In this document: positions 20,991-30,204 of the stretch, piece after piece | Numbering within the stretch: the first letter of the stretch is position 1 | How the letters are laid out: every line of letters starts with the position of its first letter | From: Sphingomonas profundi | Lineage (GTDB): Bacteria > Pseudomonadota > Alphaproteobacteria > Sphingomonadales > Sphingomonadaceae | NCBI RefSeq assembly: GCF_009739515.1 | Contig: NZ_CP046535.1 | Location: 868,001-932,000 of the forward strand | Reading direction: 5' to 3' | DNA length: 64,000 nt | The notes under the pieces: generated by a model | What the model was told of the DNA's origin: nothing | The model's database searches: none | What the model saw: only the letters and a program-made list of their open reading frames with translations | Made by a program: the position numbers and the translations under genes

Positions 20991-21989
20991 TCACTTGCCG
21001 ACGAAATTGTCCGAGATGGAGCAGGCGGCCGGGCCGAGGATGACGATGAACAGCACCGGCAGGATGAAGCAGATCAGCGGCACCGTCATGATCGCGGGCA
21101 GCCGTGCGGCCTTTTCCTCGGCGCGCATCATCCGCTCGTTGCGGAACTCGGCCGAGAGGACGCGAAGGGCGGAGGCGAGCGGGGTGCCGTATTTCTCCGT
21201 CTGGATCATCGTCGTCACCACGCCGCGCACGGAATCGAGCGCCACGCGCTGGGCGAGATTCTCAAAGGCGGAGCGGCGATCGGTGAGGAAGCCGAGCTCG
21301 ATCGCGGTGAGGCCGAACTCGTCGCCGAGCTCCGGATAGGCGCGGCCGAGCTCGCGGGCGACGCGGTGGAAGGCGGCATCCACCGTCAGGCCCGCCTCGG
21401 CGCAGATCACCAGCAGGTCCAGCGCGTCCGGCAGGCCCTTGCGGATCTCCTTCGAGCGCTTGTCGATCTTGTTCTTGAGGAAGATGTCCGGCGCCTTGTA
21501 GCTGAGCAGCAGCGAGCCCGCGACGAGCCCGAACTTCTTCAGCGGCGTCCAGTCCCCGAACCAGCCGAGCATGTAGACGCCGACCACCATGGTGCCGCCG
21601 AACACGATCGGCAGCACCATGCGGCCGAAGATCACCGCGAGCGCCCAGTCCTTGGAGCGGATGCCCGCCTGGGCGAGCTTGATCTGCGCTTCCTTGAGCT
21701 GCGAATCCTGCAGCACCTTCAGCGATTGCAGGAAAGAGCGGAGGAAGTCCGCCGTCTCGGTGCTCTGGCCGAGCTTGGCGCGGCGCTTGTTGGTGGAGGC
21801 GGTGATGCCGGCCTTCAGCTGCTCGCGCCGGTCGTTCAGCGCCTTCACGCGCTTGGCCATCGGGTTGCGCACGGTGGTGGCGGCGTAGACCGCGACCAGC
21901 AGCGCGGCCAGCGCGATCGCCATGAACAGGGTGGCGGCGCTGAAGATGTCGACGCCCAGGATCTTCGGGCCGCCTGCGGTGGCGATCAT
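20991..21989 (-). CDS. tadC: Tad pilus inner-membrane protein TadC
   Basis: Polytopic platform protein of the Tad/Flp type IV pilus machine. 332 aa with an N-terminal membrane segment (about residues 17-40), two central segments (about 120-165), a T2SSF domain around GLPDALDLLVICAEAGLTVDAAF (from about 197) and a C-terminal pair of hydrophobic stretches. It follows tadB with a 10-base gap and forms the 3' end of the pilus locus. In other genomes TadB and TadC work with the TadA ATPase, whose gene is absent from this locus. Confidence 0.93.
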   Translation of the reverse strand: MIATAGGPKILGVDIFSAATLFMAIALAALLVAVYAATTVRNPMAKRVKALNDRREQLKAGITASTNKRRAKLGQSTETADFLRSFLQSLKVLQDSQLKEAQIKLAQAGIRSKDWALAVIFGRMVLPIVFGGTMVVGVYMLGWFGDWTPLKKFGLVAGSLLLSYKAPDIFLKNKIDKRSKEIRKGLPDALDLLVICAEAGLTVDAAFHRVARELGRAYPELGDEFGLTAIELGFLTDRRSAFENLAQRVALDSVRGVVTTMIQTEKYGTPLASALRVLSAEFRNERMMRAEEKAARLPAIMTVPLICFILPVLFIVILGPAACSISDNFVGK

Positions 21990-21999
21990 GCGATCCTCC

Positions 22000-22971
22000 T
22001 CAAATCTCGAAGTTGATCATCTGGCGCATCACGAACGCGCCGATGCCCATCCACACGAGGCCGCCGAGGCCGGTGACGATCAGCCGCTCATCCTCGAAGA
22101 ACTTCATCATGTAATCTGGGTTGATGTAGAGGATCGAGCCGAACACCATGAACGGCAGCACGCCGATGATGTAGGCCGACGCCTTGGACTCGGAGGACAT
22201 CGCCGCGATCTTCAGCTTCATCTGCGCGCGCTTGCGCAGCACGTCGGCCAAGTTGGAGAGGGTCTCCGCCAGATTGCCGCCCGTTTCGCGCTGGATGGCG
22301 AGGGTGATGACGAAGAACTGGAACTCGGGCGTGCCGAGCCGATCGGCGGTATCCTGGAGCGCCGCCTCCATCGTCCGGCCGATCTTCATCTTGTCGGTGA
22401 CGGTGCGGAACTCGACGCCGACCGGCCCGGGCACCTCGCCGCCGACCACGCCGAGCGTCTCGGAGATCGGCAGGCCGGAGCGCAGACCGCGCACCAGCAG
22501 CTCGATGGCGTCGGGAAACTTGGCGTTGAACTGCTTGACCCGCTTCTTGATGAGATGGCCGATCACCATGTGCGGCAGGCCGATACCGACGAAGAGCCCG
22601 CCCAGCGCCGCGAGCGGAATCGGCGCGCCCTTCACCACGATGGCGAGCGCCACGACGACGGTCAGCGCGATGTTGGCCAGCAGATACTGGCCGAGCGTCC
22701 ATTCCTTGCCGGTCATGGCGATGCGCTTGCTCAGCACCGCCGGGTTCGGCAGCAGCTGGGTGAAGGCGAGATCGAGCTTCGTCTCGCGCGCGGCCACGAT
22801 GCGGCGCATCTGCGCGGCCACCACCGCGCCCTCGCCATGGCGCTCCTTCACCGCGTCCAGCCGGCGCGACTGCGCCTTGCCGGTGGACGGGCCGGTGAAG
22901 GCGAACACGCCCATCGCGAGCACGCCGAACATGCACGCCATCATGAGCAAGAAGGGCATCATGCCGGTCAT
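22000..22971 (-). CDS. tadB: Tad pilus inner-membrane protein TadB
   Basis: 323 aa, T2SSF-domain platform protein paired with TadC. N-terminal membrane segment (about residues 5-26), two more at about 100-145, the core motif FPDAIELLVRGLRSGLPISETL (about 167-188) and a C-terminal segment near 300. The start at 22971 has GGGAG 8 bases upstream; a longer in-frame start has none. The upstream neighbour is cpaE, 28 bases away, where cpaF would be expected. Confidence 0.93.
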   Translation of the reverse strand: MTGMMPFLLMMACMFGVLAMGVFAFTGPSTGKAQSRRLDAVKERHGEGAVVAAQMRRIVAARETKLDLAFTQLLPNPAVLSKRIAMTGKEWTLGQYLLANIALTVVVALAIVVKGAPIPLAALGGLFVGIGLPHMVIGHLIKKRVKQFNAKFPDAIELLVRGLRSGLPISETLGVVGGEVPGPVGVEFRTVTDKMKIGRTMEAALQDTADRLGTPEFQFFVITLAIQRETGGNLAETLSNLADVLRKRAQMKLKIAAMSSESKASAYIIGVLPFMVFGSILYINPDYMMKFFEDERLIVTGLGGLVWMGIGAFVMRQMINFEI

Positions 22972-22999
22972 CAGCGCCGCTCCCGCCGGATGAGGGACA

Positions 23000-24277
23000 T
23001 CAGGCCTGCTTCGCCTTCCGGCGCGGCAGGCGGTTGCGGAAATCGCCGAGCTTGCCGAGCAGGGAGGTCTTGCCGCCGGCCGCGCCCGCATCGCCGCTGT
23101 CGACGCTGGCGATCAGCCGCGCGGCGAGACCGCCGAGCAGCGGGCCGATCTTGCCGGCGCGCGCCACCTCGGCCAGCGGCTTGCCCAGCTTGGCGGATTG
23201 CGCCGCCAGCTTCTGGTCCAGCGGCAGGATGAGATCGACCTTGCGCTCGATCGAGGTCTCGAAATCCTTCTGGCTGATCTCAGACACGCCGGGCGGCGGC
23301 ACCCGGTTGGCGACGACCATCACCTTGGTCTGCGGCGCATTCGCCTTCAGCCAGGATAGGATGCGGATCGCGTCGCGCGTCGCGGCGAGGGTGAACTCGG
23401 TCACGACCACCGCCGTCTGCACCTCGTTGAGCAGGTGCGGGTGCTGGATCAGCATGTTGCGCGGCAGATCGATGACGGTGCACTCGAAGGCGGCGCGCAT
23501 CTCCTCCTGCAGCTGGAAGAAGGCGGCGCCGTCGCTGGTCAGCGGCTGGTTGATCGGCGCCTCGGCGGAGAGCACGGCGAGACGCTCGTTCGCCTTCACC
23601 ATCGCCCGCTCGATGAACAGGCCGTCGATGCGGCTGGGATTCTCGATCGCGTCGGTCAGGCCGCGGCCGGGCTCCAGATCCAGCGAGAGCGCGCCGGTGC
23701 CGAAATGCACGTCGAGATCGAGCAGGGCGGTGGAGCGGTGGCCCTTTTCGCCGAACAGCCACGCGATCGAGGAGGCGATCGACGATGCGCCCACGCCGCC
23801 ACGCACGCCGATCACCGCCGTGGTCAGGTGCGGTCGGTCCGGCGTGGCCTCGGCGATGCGCGGGCCGGCGATCGTCATCTGGGCGTGCGCCAGCGCGTCG
23901 CGCATCTGATCGACGCTGAACGGCTTCAGCAGATAATCCTGGATGCCGCTGGCGACGAGATCGCGGTAGAGCCGCACGTCGTTCACCTGGCCGGCGGCGA
24001 TCACCACGGTGCCGGGCTCGCACACTTCGGCCAGCGCGTTGATGTCGTTCAGCGGATCGCCGCTCTCGGACAGATCGACGAACAGGATGTTGGGGCTGGC
24101 GGAGACGGAGAGCGTCTGCACTGCGTTGCGCAGGCCGCCCTTGCCGATCCGTTCCTGCGCCCAGCCGAGTTCCGAGACGACCGGCTTCAGCAGATCGGCG
24201 GTTGCCTCGTCGCAGACGAAGGCGGCGAACGGCTCACGCAGCGCGGCGGAGCCACGGGGGTTGAAGGGCGCGTTCAT
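23000..24277 (-). CDS. cpaE: Pilus assembly localisation ATPase CpaE/TadZ
   Basis: 425 aa. N-terminal receiver-like domain (about residues 15-140) followed by a MinD/ParA-type ATPase with a deviant Walker A GVRGGVGASSIA (about 163-174) and DLPRNML in the Walker B region. In Caulobacter CpaE localises the secretin and pilus machine to a pole. The start at 24277 shares one base with the cpaD stop (TGATG). The protein is complete and its order next to cpaD is typical. Confidence 0.94.
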   Translation of the reverse strand: MNAPFNPRGSAALREPFAAFVCDEATADLLKPVVSELGWAQERIGKGGLRNAVQTLSVSASPNILFVDLSESGDPLNDINALAEVCEPGTVVIAAGQVNDVRLYRDLVASGIQDYLLKPFSVDQMRDALAHAQMTIAGPRIAEATPDRPHLTTAVIGVRGGVGASSIASSIAWLFGEKGHRSTALLDLDVHFGTGALSLDLEPGRGLTDAIENPSRIDGLFIERAMVKANERLAVLSAEAPINQPLTSDGAAFFQLQEEMRAAFECTVIDLPRNMLIQHPHLLNEVQTAVVVTEFTLAATRDAIRILSWLKANAPQTKVMVVANRVPPPGVSEISQKDFETSIERKVDLILPLDQKLAAQSAKLGKPLAEVARAGKIGPLLGGLAARLIASVDSGDAGAAGGKTSLLGKLGDFRNRLPRRKAKQA

Positions 24278-24915
24278 CAGTTTCCGTTCTTCGTGGATTC
24301 GGTTTTCAGGCCGGAGATGGCGGTGCTCGGCGTGTCGCGGTAGGCGCGGATCGCCTTGTTGACCGAGCGCGGATCGTTGCCCTCGGCGCTGGCGCCGCGC
24401 ACCAGATCCTCGGGATTGGCGACCATCGCGGCGAGGTTGGTGTTCGTCGCGCAGCCATAGTTCGACATCGTCGAGCCGGCGAACTCGGGCTGCGAGGAGC
24501 GGCTCCAGTTCGGGCAATCCGGCACCGTCGCGATGCTGCGGCTGACGACCACGCGGACGCTGCCGGGGGCAATCTCCCCCGCCGTCACCGGCGTCGCCTC
24601 GCTCAAGAGCAGGCCGTGGCGGGCGAGTACGCCGGACACCGCATCGCGCACACCCTCGTCGGCCGAGCGGGTGGGATCGTCGATCGAGACGCGATCGCCG
24701 TAGCCGAGCCGCAGCGCCTGGAACCAGGCGTCGATCCGCGCCGCCTCCGCCGTGGAGCCGGAGCGGAGCGCGTCGCCCGAGACGTCGAGCACGTAATCGG
24801 TGCGGCTGACGACCGGCTGGTTGACCGAGGAGAGGCCGCGATTCACCGGCCCGCAGCCGCCCAGCGCCGGGGCGAGGGCGAGCGCGAGCAGCGCCAGGGT
24901 GGGGAGGCGTCGCAT
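24277..24915 (-). CDS. cpaD: Pilus assembly lipoprotein CpaD
   Basis: 212 aa. Signal peptide and lipobox MRRLPTLALLALALAPALGGC, so an outer- or inner-membrane lipoprotein supporting the pilus secretin. The CpaD core shows TDYVLDVSGD and the late CPNWSRSSQPEF (Cys region) followed by SNYGCATNTNLAAMVANPEDLVRG, which is diagnostic of the family. The start at 24915 has GGAGA 8 bases upstream; an ATG at 24930 is also in frame. Confidence 0.92.
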   Translation of the reverse strand: MRRLPTLALLALALAPALGGCGPVNRGLSSVNQPVVSRTDYVLDVSGDALRSGSTAEAARIDAWFQALRLGYGDRVSIDDPTRSADEGVRDAVSGVLARHGLLLSEATPVTAGEIAPGSVRVVVSRSIATVPDCPNWSRSSQPEFAGSTMSNYGCATNTNLAAMVANPEDLVRGASAEGNDPRSVNKAIRAYRDTPSTAISGLKTESTKNGN

Positions 24916-24946
24916 GCTGATGGTCTCCATGACTGCGCTCTTGTCC

Positions 24947-26557
24947 TTAGAAGGAGAAGCCGGGGGCGGCGCTGGCGCCCTTGGCCTTCCGCCCGCGCGG
25001 CGCCGGCGCGGCATCGGCGACGGGCGGCAGGGTGGTGGCGGTGACTGGCGGCGCCATGGTGGGCACCGGCCGGGTGGCACCGGACTTGCCGTCGAAGCTC
25101 TGGCCGCCGACCACGCGCTGGAAATCGGTGGCGGCGCGGTAGCCGTCGGTCGGCAGCGCGATCTGGTTCGCGTTGACCGGCTTCACCAGATAGGGCGTCA
25201 CCACGATCACCAGTTCCGTCTCGTTGCGGCGGAAGCTGGAGGAGCGGAACAGCGCGCCCAGGATCGGCAGATCGCCGAGGAAGGGGGCCTTGTCGATCGC
25301 GTTGGTGTGGCTGTTGCGCAGCAGGCCGCCGATCATGAACGCCTGGCCGGAGCCGAGCTCGATCGTCGTTTCCGCGCGGCGGGTGGTGAAGCCCGGGATG
25401 CTGAAGCCGTTCAGCGTCACGGCGCCGGCGGTGGAGAGTTCCGACACTTCCGGCCGCACCCGCATGGAGATTCGGCCGTCCGCCAGCACCGTCGGCGTGA
25501 AGGCCAAGCTGACGCCATATTGCTTATATTCGACGGAGACGGTGCCCAGCGCCTGGCTGATCGGGATCGGCACCTCGCCGCCGGCCAGGAAGCTCGCCGT
25601 CTCGCCGGAAAGCGCCGTCAGGTTCGGTTCGGCCAGGGTGGTGACGAGGCCGTCCGCCTCCGCCAGATCGAGCGCGGAGGCCACGTCCACGCCGAACAGG
25701 CGGCCGGCGATGCCGAGCGCCGTCTTGCCGGCGCCGATGCCGAGCTTGCTGAAGTCGAACGAGGTGCCGCCGGAGGTGAGGAACTGGCCGCTCTTCGGAT
25801 CGAACGGCAGGCTGATCGATCCGGTCGGCAGGCCGAAGATGCTGGAGGCGTCGAGCTTGGGCAGAGTGCTGATATCGGCCGTGCCGATGCCGCCGAAGCC
25901 GCGCCCCTGGGCGATGTTGAACTGGAAGCCGCCGGTGGTGTCGCGGGTGAGCAGGTTTACGCCGATCTCCTTGGAAAGCTCGCGGCTCACCTCGGCGATT
26001 TTGACGTGCAGGTTCACCTGCAGCGGCGTGGCGGTGCGGATGCGGCTGACGACCTGCGTCTCCTTGCCGACGAAGGCCTGCACCAGCTGCTGCGCCTCCT
26101 CCACGTCGCCCGGCGAGGCAACGGTGCCGGTGAGCAGGACGAGGCCGTTCATCGGCGTCGCCGTGATCGAGGCTTCCGGCATCGCCATCTGCAGCATCGA
26201 TCCGATCGTGCCGTAATTGGCGCCGACGCGGATGTTGGCGGAATAGACCGTCTGCCCGGCCTTGTTAGTGGCGTAGACGGTGGTCTCGCCGCCGCCCTTG
26301 CCGAAGATGTAGAGTTGGGTGGGCGAGCGGACCTGCACGTCGGCGACCTTCTCGTCCGCCACGAACAGGTTGCTCATCGGCGTGGGCAGGCGGACGACCT
26401 GGCCGCGACCGACCGAGAGCGTGACCGAGTCCGTCGGCTGGCTGGCCATGGGTGCGGCGAGCGCCGGCAGCGGCAGGGCGGCGGCGAGGCCGAGGGCGAG
26501 CCCTGCGGCGAGCGCGGTGCCCACGGCGCCGTGCTTCAGCAAAGTCTTGAAGCGCAT
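24947..26557 (-). CDS. cpaC: Pilus secretin CpaC/RcpA
   Basis: 536 aa outer-membrane secretin of the Tad pilus. Signal peptide (about residues 1-35), an N-terminal RcpC/secretin N0-like region with VVRLPTPMSNLFVADEKVADVQV, a BON-like domain (about 115-180), then the secretin core with EVPIPISQALG and GLLRNSHTNAIDKAPFLGDLPILGALF (about 430-455). A Pro/Ala-rich tail of about 50 residues follows. The start at 26557 has a GGGGGGAAG ribosome binding site; the upstream MSPKCRWGGSK extension is unlikely. Confidence 0.95.
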   Translation of the reverse strand: MRFKTLLKHGAVGTALAAGLALGLAAALPLPALAAPMASQPTDSVTLSVGRGQVVRLPTPMSNLFVADEKVADVQVRSPTQLYIFGKGGGETTVYATNKAGQTVYSANIRVGANYGTIGSMLQMAMPEASITATPMNGLVLLTGTVASPGDVEEAQQLVQAFVGKETQVVSRIRTATPLQVNLHVKIAEVSRELSKEIGVNLLTRDTTGGFQFNIAQGRGFGGIGTADISTLPKLDASSIFGLPTGSISLPFDPKSGQFLTSGGTSFDFSKLGIGAGKTALGIAGRLFGVDVASALDLAEADGLVTTLAEPNLTALSGETASFLAGGEVPIPISQALGTVSVEYKQYGVSLAFTPTVLADGRISMRVRPEVSELSTAGAVTLNGFSIPGFTTRRAETTIELGSGQAFMIGGLLRNSHTNAIDKAPFLGDLPILGALFRSSSFRRNETELVIVVTPYLVKPVNANQIALPTDGYRAATDFQRVVGGQSFDGKSGATRPVPTMAPPVTATTLPPVADAAPAPRGRKAKGASAAPGFSF

Positions 26558-26558
26558 C

Positions 26559-27581
26559 TTACTTCCCCCCCACCGGCACTTCGGTGACATTGTTGCCGCG
26601 CGCGACGACGACGACCGGACCGAGCGCCTTCACGACCGGAACGGCGCCGCCGGCCACCTGCGGCAGCGGCCCGCCGGGCAGCCCGCCGATGGCCGACACG
26701 GGCTTGGCCGGCACGGTGCGGCGCTGGAAGCGCGACACATCGGCGCCCACGGTGAAGGTGGTGTCCGTATCGATCGGGCGCGACGCGATCTGGAGCAGCA
26801 TCTGCTTTTCCGCGCGCGGATCGGCATTCTGCGGCACCGTGACCTCCCCCGAGGCGATGGCGCGTTCCAGCTCCGCCGTGTTGTCGGCGATCGAGCGCAG
26901 CGAGAGCGAGAGCGTGCCGATCGTCTGCGCGACGGCGATCTTCTCGGCGATCTTGGGCGTCGCCTCCAGCGTGACGGTGGAGACCGGGATCGGCTGCGTC
27001 TTGCCGTCCTCGCCCACCTGGTTGTCGGTGCGCTGATCGGCGGCGAGGACGCGCATGTTGCGGATGATCGTCTCGCTGGTCTTCAGCGGCGGGCCGTCGC
27101 CGCCGCCGGAAACCTGCTGGGTGAGCACCAGATCGATGCGATCACCGGGGAAGACGAAGCCGGCGACGCCGCTTTGCGCGGAGACCGGCACCGTCACGGC
27201 GCGCATCCCCGGGCCGAGCGCGGCGGCCAGGAAGCCGCGATCGCCGGGCTTCACCAGCGCACCCATCGTGAGCGGCTGGCCGGCCGTGACCTCCGAGCGG
27301 ACGACCGCGCCGTTCAGCGAGGCGGGATCGATCGCGCCGCGCGTGTAATAGGCGTTCTCCACCAGATCCTTGGGCCACGGCTGGAAGCGCAGCGCCTCCG
27401 GCCCGATGATCGTGCCCACCGGCAGCGCGCGGATGGCGACCAGCACCTCCGGCCCGGTCGGCACCTGCGCGGCGCTGGCCGTCGGCGCGCCCTCGCCCAT
27501 CATCATCGATCGCGCCAGGAAGGCGGATACCCCGGCGAGAAGTAGCGCACCGACCAGCAGCGCAAGCCTTTTTCCATCCAT
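26559..27581 (-). CDS. cpaB: Pilus assembly protein CpaB/RcpC
   Basis: 340 aa. One N-terminal membrane anchor (about residues 7-24), then an SAF domain (about 43-105, VLVAIRALPVGTIIGPEAL) and an RcpC/CpaB core with FVFPGDRIDLVLTQ. Periplasmic component that supports the secretin. Separated from cpaC by one base, so co-transcribed. A CtrA-like half-site (TTAACCAG, 7 of 8 positions of TTAACCAT) lies about 60 bases upstream within the end of cpaA. Confidence 0.93.
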   Translation of the reverse strand: MDGKRLALLVGALLLAGVSAFLARSMMMGEGAPTASAAQVPTGPEVLVAIRALPVGTIIGPEALRFQPWPKDLVENAYYTRGAIDPASLNGAVVRSEVTAGQPLTMGALVKPGDRGFLAAALGPGMRAVTVPVSAQSGVAGFVFPGDRIDLVLTQQVSGGGDGPPLKTSETIIRNMRVLAADQRTDNQVGEDGKTQPIPVSTVTLEATPKIAEKIAVAQTIGTLSLSLRSIADNTAELERAIASGEVTVPQNADPRAEKQMLLQIASRPIDTDTTFTVGADVSRFQRRTVPAKPVSAIGGLPGGPLPQVAGGAVPVVKALGPVVVVARGNNVTEVPVGGK

Positions 27582-27624
27582 GGCGACGATCGCCCCCCAA
27601 AAACCTGCCTAGAGATTGCGTCCG

Positions 27625-28098
27625 TTAGTGACCGGAACTGGTTAAGATATCGTTCGCGATTACCCACAGGCCGGCGGCGGCGATCGCGAGGCCGTAGGGG
27701 ATCTCCGGCTGGCCCTCGCGTTTGCGCAGGCGGTGCGCGGCCAGCATCAGCAAGGTGAGCACGCCGCCGGCCAGCGCCATCACCACGAGCATGCGGGCGA
27801 GGCCGTACGGCGGAAGCCAGAGGGCGAGCGCGCCGATCATCTTCACGTCGCCGCCGCCCATCATGCCGAGCGCGAAGGCGCCGGCGAACAGCGCGAACAC
27901 CATCAGCGCCAGCCCGATCTGCCACGCGACATCCGGCCACAGCGGCAGGCCGTGCGCCCACCACCACAGCGGCGCGAGCAGGGCGATGGCGGCGTTGAGC
28001 GGGTTGGCGATCGTGCGGCTGCGCAGATCCGTATAGGCGGCGGCCAGCAGCAGCAGCGAGAGGAGGGCGGCAAGCGCCGCGATCGGCCAGGAGAGCAT
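27625..28098 (-). CDS. cpaA: Prepilin peptidase CpaA
   Basis: 157 aa polytopic aspartic peptidase that cleaves and N-methylates the leader of Flp-type pilins. Catalytic aspartates are visible in AAYTDLRSR (about residue 25) and GGGDVKM (about residue 84); five or six hydrophobic segments cover the rest. It heads the minus-strand pilus locus and is divergent from the hydrolase at 28147 with a 48-base gap that must hold both promoters. No flp pilin gene is found just upstream, where it often lies. Confidence 0.93.
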   Translation of the reverse strand: MLSWPIAALAALLSLLLLAAAYTDLRSRTIANPLNAAIALLAPLWWWAHGLPLWPDVAWQIGLALMVFALFAGAFALGMMGGGDVKMIGALALWLPPYGLARMLVVMALAGGVLTLLMLAAHRLRKREGQPEIPYGLAIAAAGLWVIANDILTSSGH

Positions 28099-28146
28099 GG
28101 CCGGCAGGACTAGACGTTCGCACTTGCTAAACCGTAACCAGCAACC

Positions 28147-29067
28147 ATGGAGTCATTGGACGATCGTCGAACCCGGCCGGCGGGCATGCGGCTGGCCGGG
28201 GCGGCGGGCCATGACGGCTGGCCCCTGCGCGCGTTCGACTGGCCGGCCGAGGGCGAGCCGCGCGGCAGCATCCTGTTCCAGACCGGGCGGGGTGACTTCC
28301 TGGAGAAGTATCTGGAGGCGTTCGGCCACTGGCACCGGCGCGGCTGGACGATCGCCGGGTTCGACTGGCGCGGCCAGGGCGGATCGCGCGGGGCGGGATC
28401 GGCGCCGGCGGCGGCCGCCGCGCTGGATGCGATGCTGGCGGACGTGGCCGGCTTCGCCGCGCGCTGGATCGCCGAGAGCCCGCCGCCGCACGTGCTGATC
28501 GGCCATTCGATGGGCGGCCATCTGGTGCTGCGGCTGCTGGCGGAGCAGGCGGTGCCGGTGGCGGCGGCGGTGCTGGTGTCGCCGATGCTGGGGCTGCGGC
28601 ATGCGCCCCTCTCTCCCGCGATCGCGCGTGGCGTCGCGCGCATGGCCGTGGCGCTGGGGCAGGCCGGGCGGCCGCTGTGGGGCACGCGCGAGATGCTGGT
28701 GCGGCAGGCCAACCTCACCGGATGCGCCGATCGCTACGCCGACGAGACGTGGTGGAAGGAGACGCAGCCGGACCTGTCGCTCGGCCCGCCGGACTGGGGC
28801 TGGGTGGCGGCGGCGCTGCGATCGATCGCGCGGCTCGCGGCGCCGGGCGTGCTCGAGCGGGTGACGCCGCCGGTGCTGCTGATCGCCACGGATCGCGACC
28901 GGCTGGTGAGCGCCGCCGCGATCCGCGCCGCCACCGCCCGCCTGCCGCACGCGACGCTGCGCATGATCGACGGCGCGCATGAGCTGCTGCGCGAGGCGGA
29001 CGGGCCGCGACTGGAGGCGTTCGCCGCGATCGACGCCTTTCTGGCCGCGCAGGCCCCGGCGCGATGA
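28147..29067 (+). CDS. Alpha/beta hydrolase, lysophospholipase/monoacylglycerol lipase type
   Basis: 306 aa. Nucleophile elbow IGHSMGGH (Ser about residue 121), a catalytic Asp in IATDRDRLVS (about 250) and His in DGAHELLRE (about 277). The Trp/Asp-rich cap region with FDWRGQGGSRG is typical of PldB-like lipases. Likely cytoplasmic, hydrolysing a lysophospholipid or monoglyceride; substrate is inferred from the family. Its stop overlaps the next gene by ATGA. Confidence 0.85.
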   Translation: MESLDDRRTRPAGMRLAGAAGHDGWPLRAFDWPAEGEPRGSILFQTGRGDFLEKYLEAFGHWHRRGWTIAGFDWRGQGGSRGAGSAPAAAAALDAMLADVAGFAARWIAESPPPHVLIGHSMGGHLVLRLLAEQAVPVAAAVLVSPMLGLRHAPLSPAIARGVARMAVALGQAGRPLWGTREMLVRQANLTGCADRYADETWWKETQPDLSLGPPDWGWVAAALRSIARLAAPGVLERVTPPVLLIATDRDRLVSAAAIRAATARLPHATLRMIDGAHELLREADGPRLEAFAAIDAFLAAQAPAR

Positions 29068-30170
29068 TCCGCGCGGACATCGCCATCGTCGGCGCCGGCA
29101 TGGGCGGCGCGAGCCTGGCGGCGGCGATCGGCGGCCGCGCGTCGGTGGTGCTGATCGAGGGCGAGGCGCAGCCCGGCTACCACGCCACCGGCCGCTCCGC
29201 CGCCTTCTGGAGCGAGACCTATGGCGGCCCGGCGGTGCAGCCGCTGACCAGCGCCTCCGGCCCGTGGCTGCACGAGGCCGGCTTCCTGCGGCCGCGCGGC
29301 GCGCTGCACATCGCCGATGCCGGCGGCGCCGCCGCGCTCGACCGGATGGCGGCGGCCTTCGCCGGCAGCGGCGTGGTGCTGGAGCGGCGCGACCGGGCGG
29401 CGCTGGCGGCGATCGTGCCCGGCCTGCGCCCCGGCTGGGATGCGGCGCTGGCCGAGCCGAGCACCTGCGACATCGACGTGGCGGCGCTGCACGCGCACTA
29501 TCTGGCGGCGGCGCGGCGGGCCGGCGTGCGCCTGCTCTGCGACGCGCCGGTGGGGGCGATCGCGCGGGCGGCCACGGGGCGGGGCGGCGGCTGGTCGATC
29601 GAGACGAAGGCGGGCACGGTCTCGGCGGCGCTGCTGGTGAACGCGGCCGGCGCCTGGGCCACGCCGGTGGCGGCGATGGCGGGCGCCACGCCGATTCCGA
29701 TCAAGCCCTACCGGCGCACGGTGGTGCAGCTGGCGGTCGATCCGCCGGCGGCGGCGGATCTGCCGCTGGTGAAGGACGTGTCCGGCCGCTTCTACGTGAA
29801 GCCGGAGGCCGGCGGCCGCATCTGGCTGACGCCGCACGACGAGACGGCCGTGCCGCCCGGCGACGTGGCACCCGAGGAGATCGACGTGGCGCTGGCGATC
29901 GCCCGGCTGGAGACGCTCGTCTCATGGCGGATCGTGGCGAAGGAGCGGGCCTGGGCCGGCCTGCGCAGCTTCGCCCCCGATCGCGCGCCCGTCTATGGCT
30001 TCGACAGGCTGACGCCCGGCTTCTTCTGGTGCGCCGGCCAGGGCGGTTTCGGCATCCAGACGGCGCCGGCGGCGGCGGCGATGGCGGCGGCGCTGCTGCT
30101 TGGGGAGGGGATGCCGGCGATTGCGGGCGGCGTGGATGCGGCGCGCTATGCGGCGGTGCGGTTCGGGTGA
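29064..30170 (+). CDS. FAD-dependent oxidoreductase (DAO family)
   Basis: 368 aa. Rossmann dinucleotide motif IAIVGAGMGGASLAAAIG with the acidic strand end VLIEGE (about residues 5-32), GYHATGRSAAFWSETYGG near the flavin, and the C-terminal GQGGFGIQTAPAA typical of the D-amino-acid oxidase fold. Probably oxidises an amine or imino acid; the substrate is unknown. Translationally coupled to the upstream hydrolase. Confidence 0.85.
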   Translation: MIRADIAIVGAGMGGASLAAAIGGRASVVLIEGEAQPGYHATGRSAAFWSETYGGPAVQPLTSASGPWLHEAGFLRPRGALHIADAGGAAALDRMAAAFAGSGVVLERRDRAALAAIVPGLRPGWDAALAEPSTCDIDVAALHAHYLAAARRAGVRLLCDAPVGAIARAATGRGGGWSIETKAGTVSAALLVNAAGAWATPVAAMAGATPIPIKPYRRTVVQLAVDPPAAADLPLVKDVSGRFYVKPEAGGRIWLTPHDETAVPPGDVAPEEIDVALAIARLETLVSWRIVAKERAWAGLRSFAPDRAPVYGFDRLTPGFFWCAGQGGFGIQTAPAAAAMAAALLLGEGMPAIAGGVDAARYAAVRFG

Positions 30171-30204
30171 GCGGGGCGGGAATTGGTGGTTAGCTGCCGT
30201 TCCG

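Noticed and set aside
28099-28146. CtrA site in the cpaA/hydrolase divergent gap
   Set aside because: The TAAACCGTAACC sequence does not match TTAACCAT or TTAA-N7-TTAA well enough.
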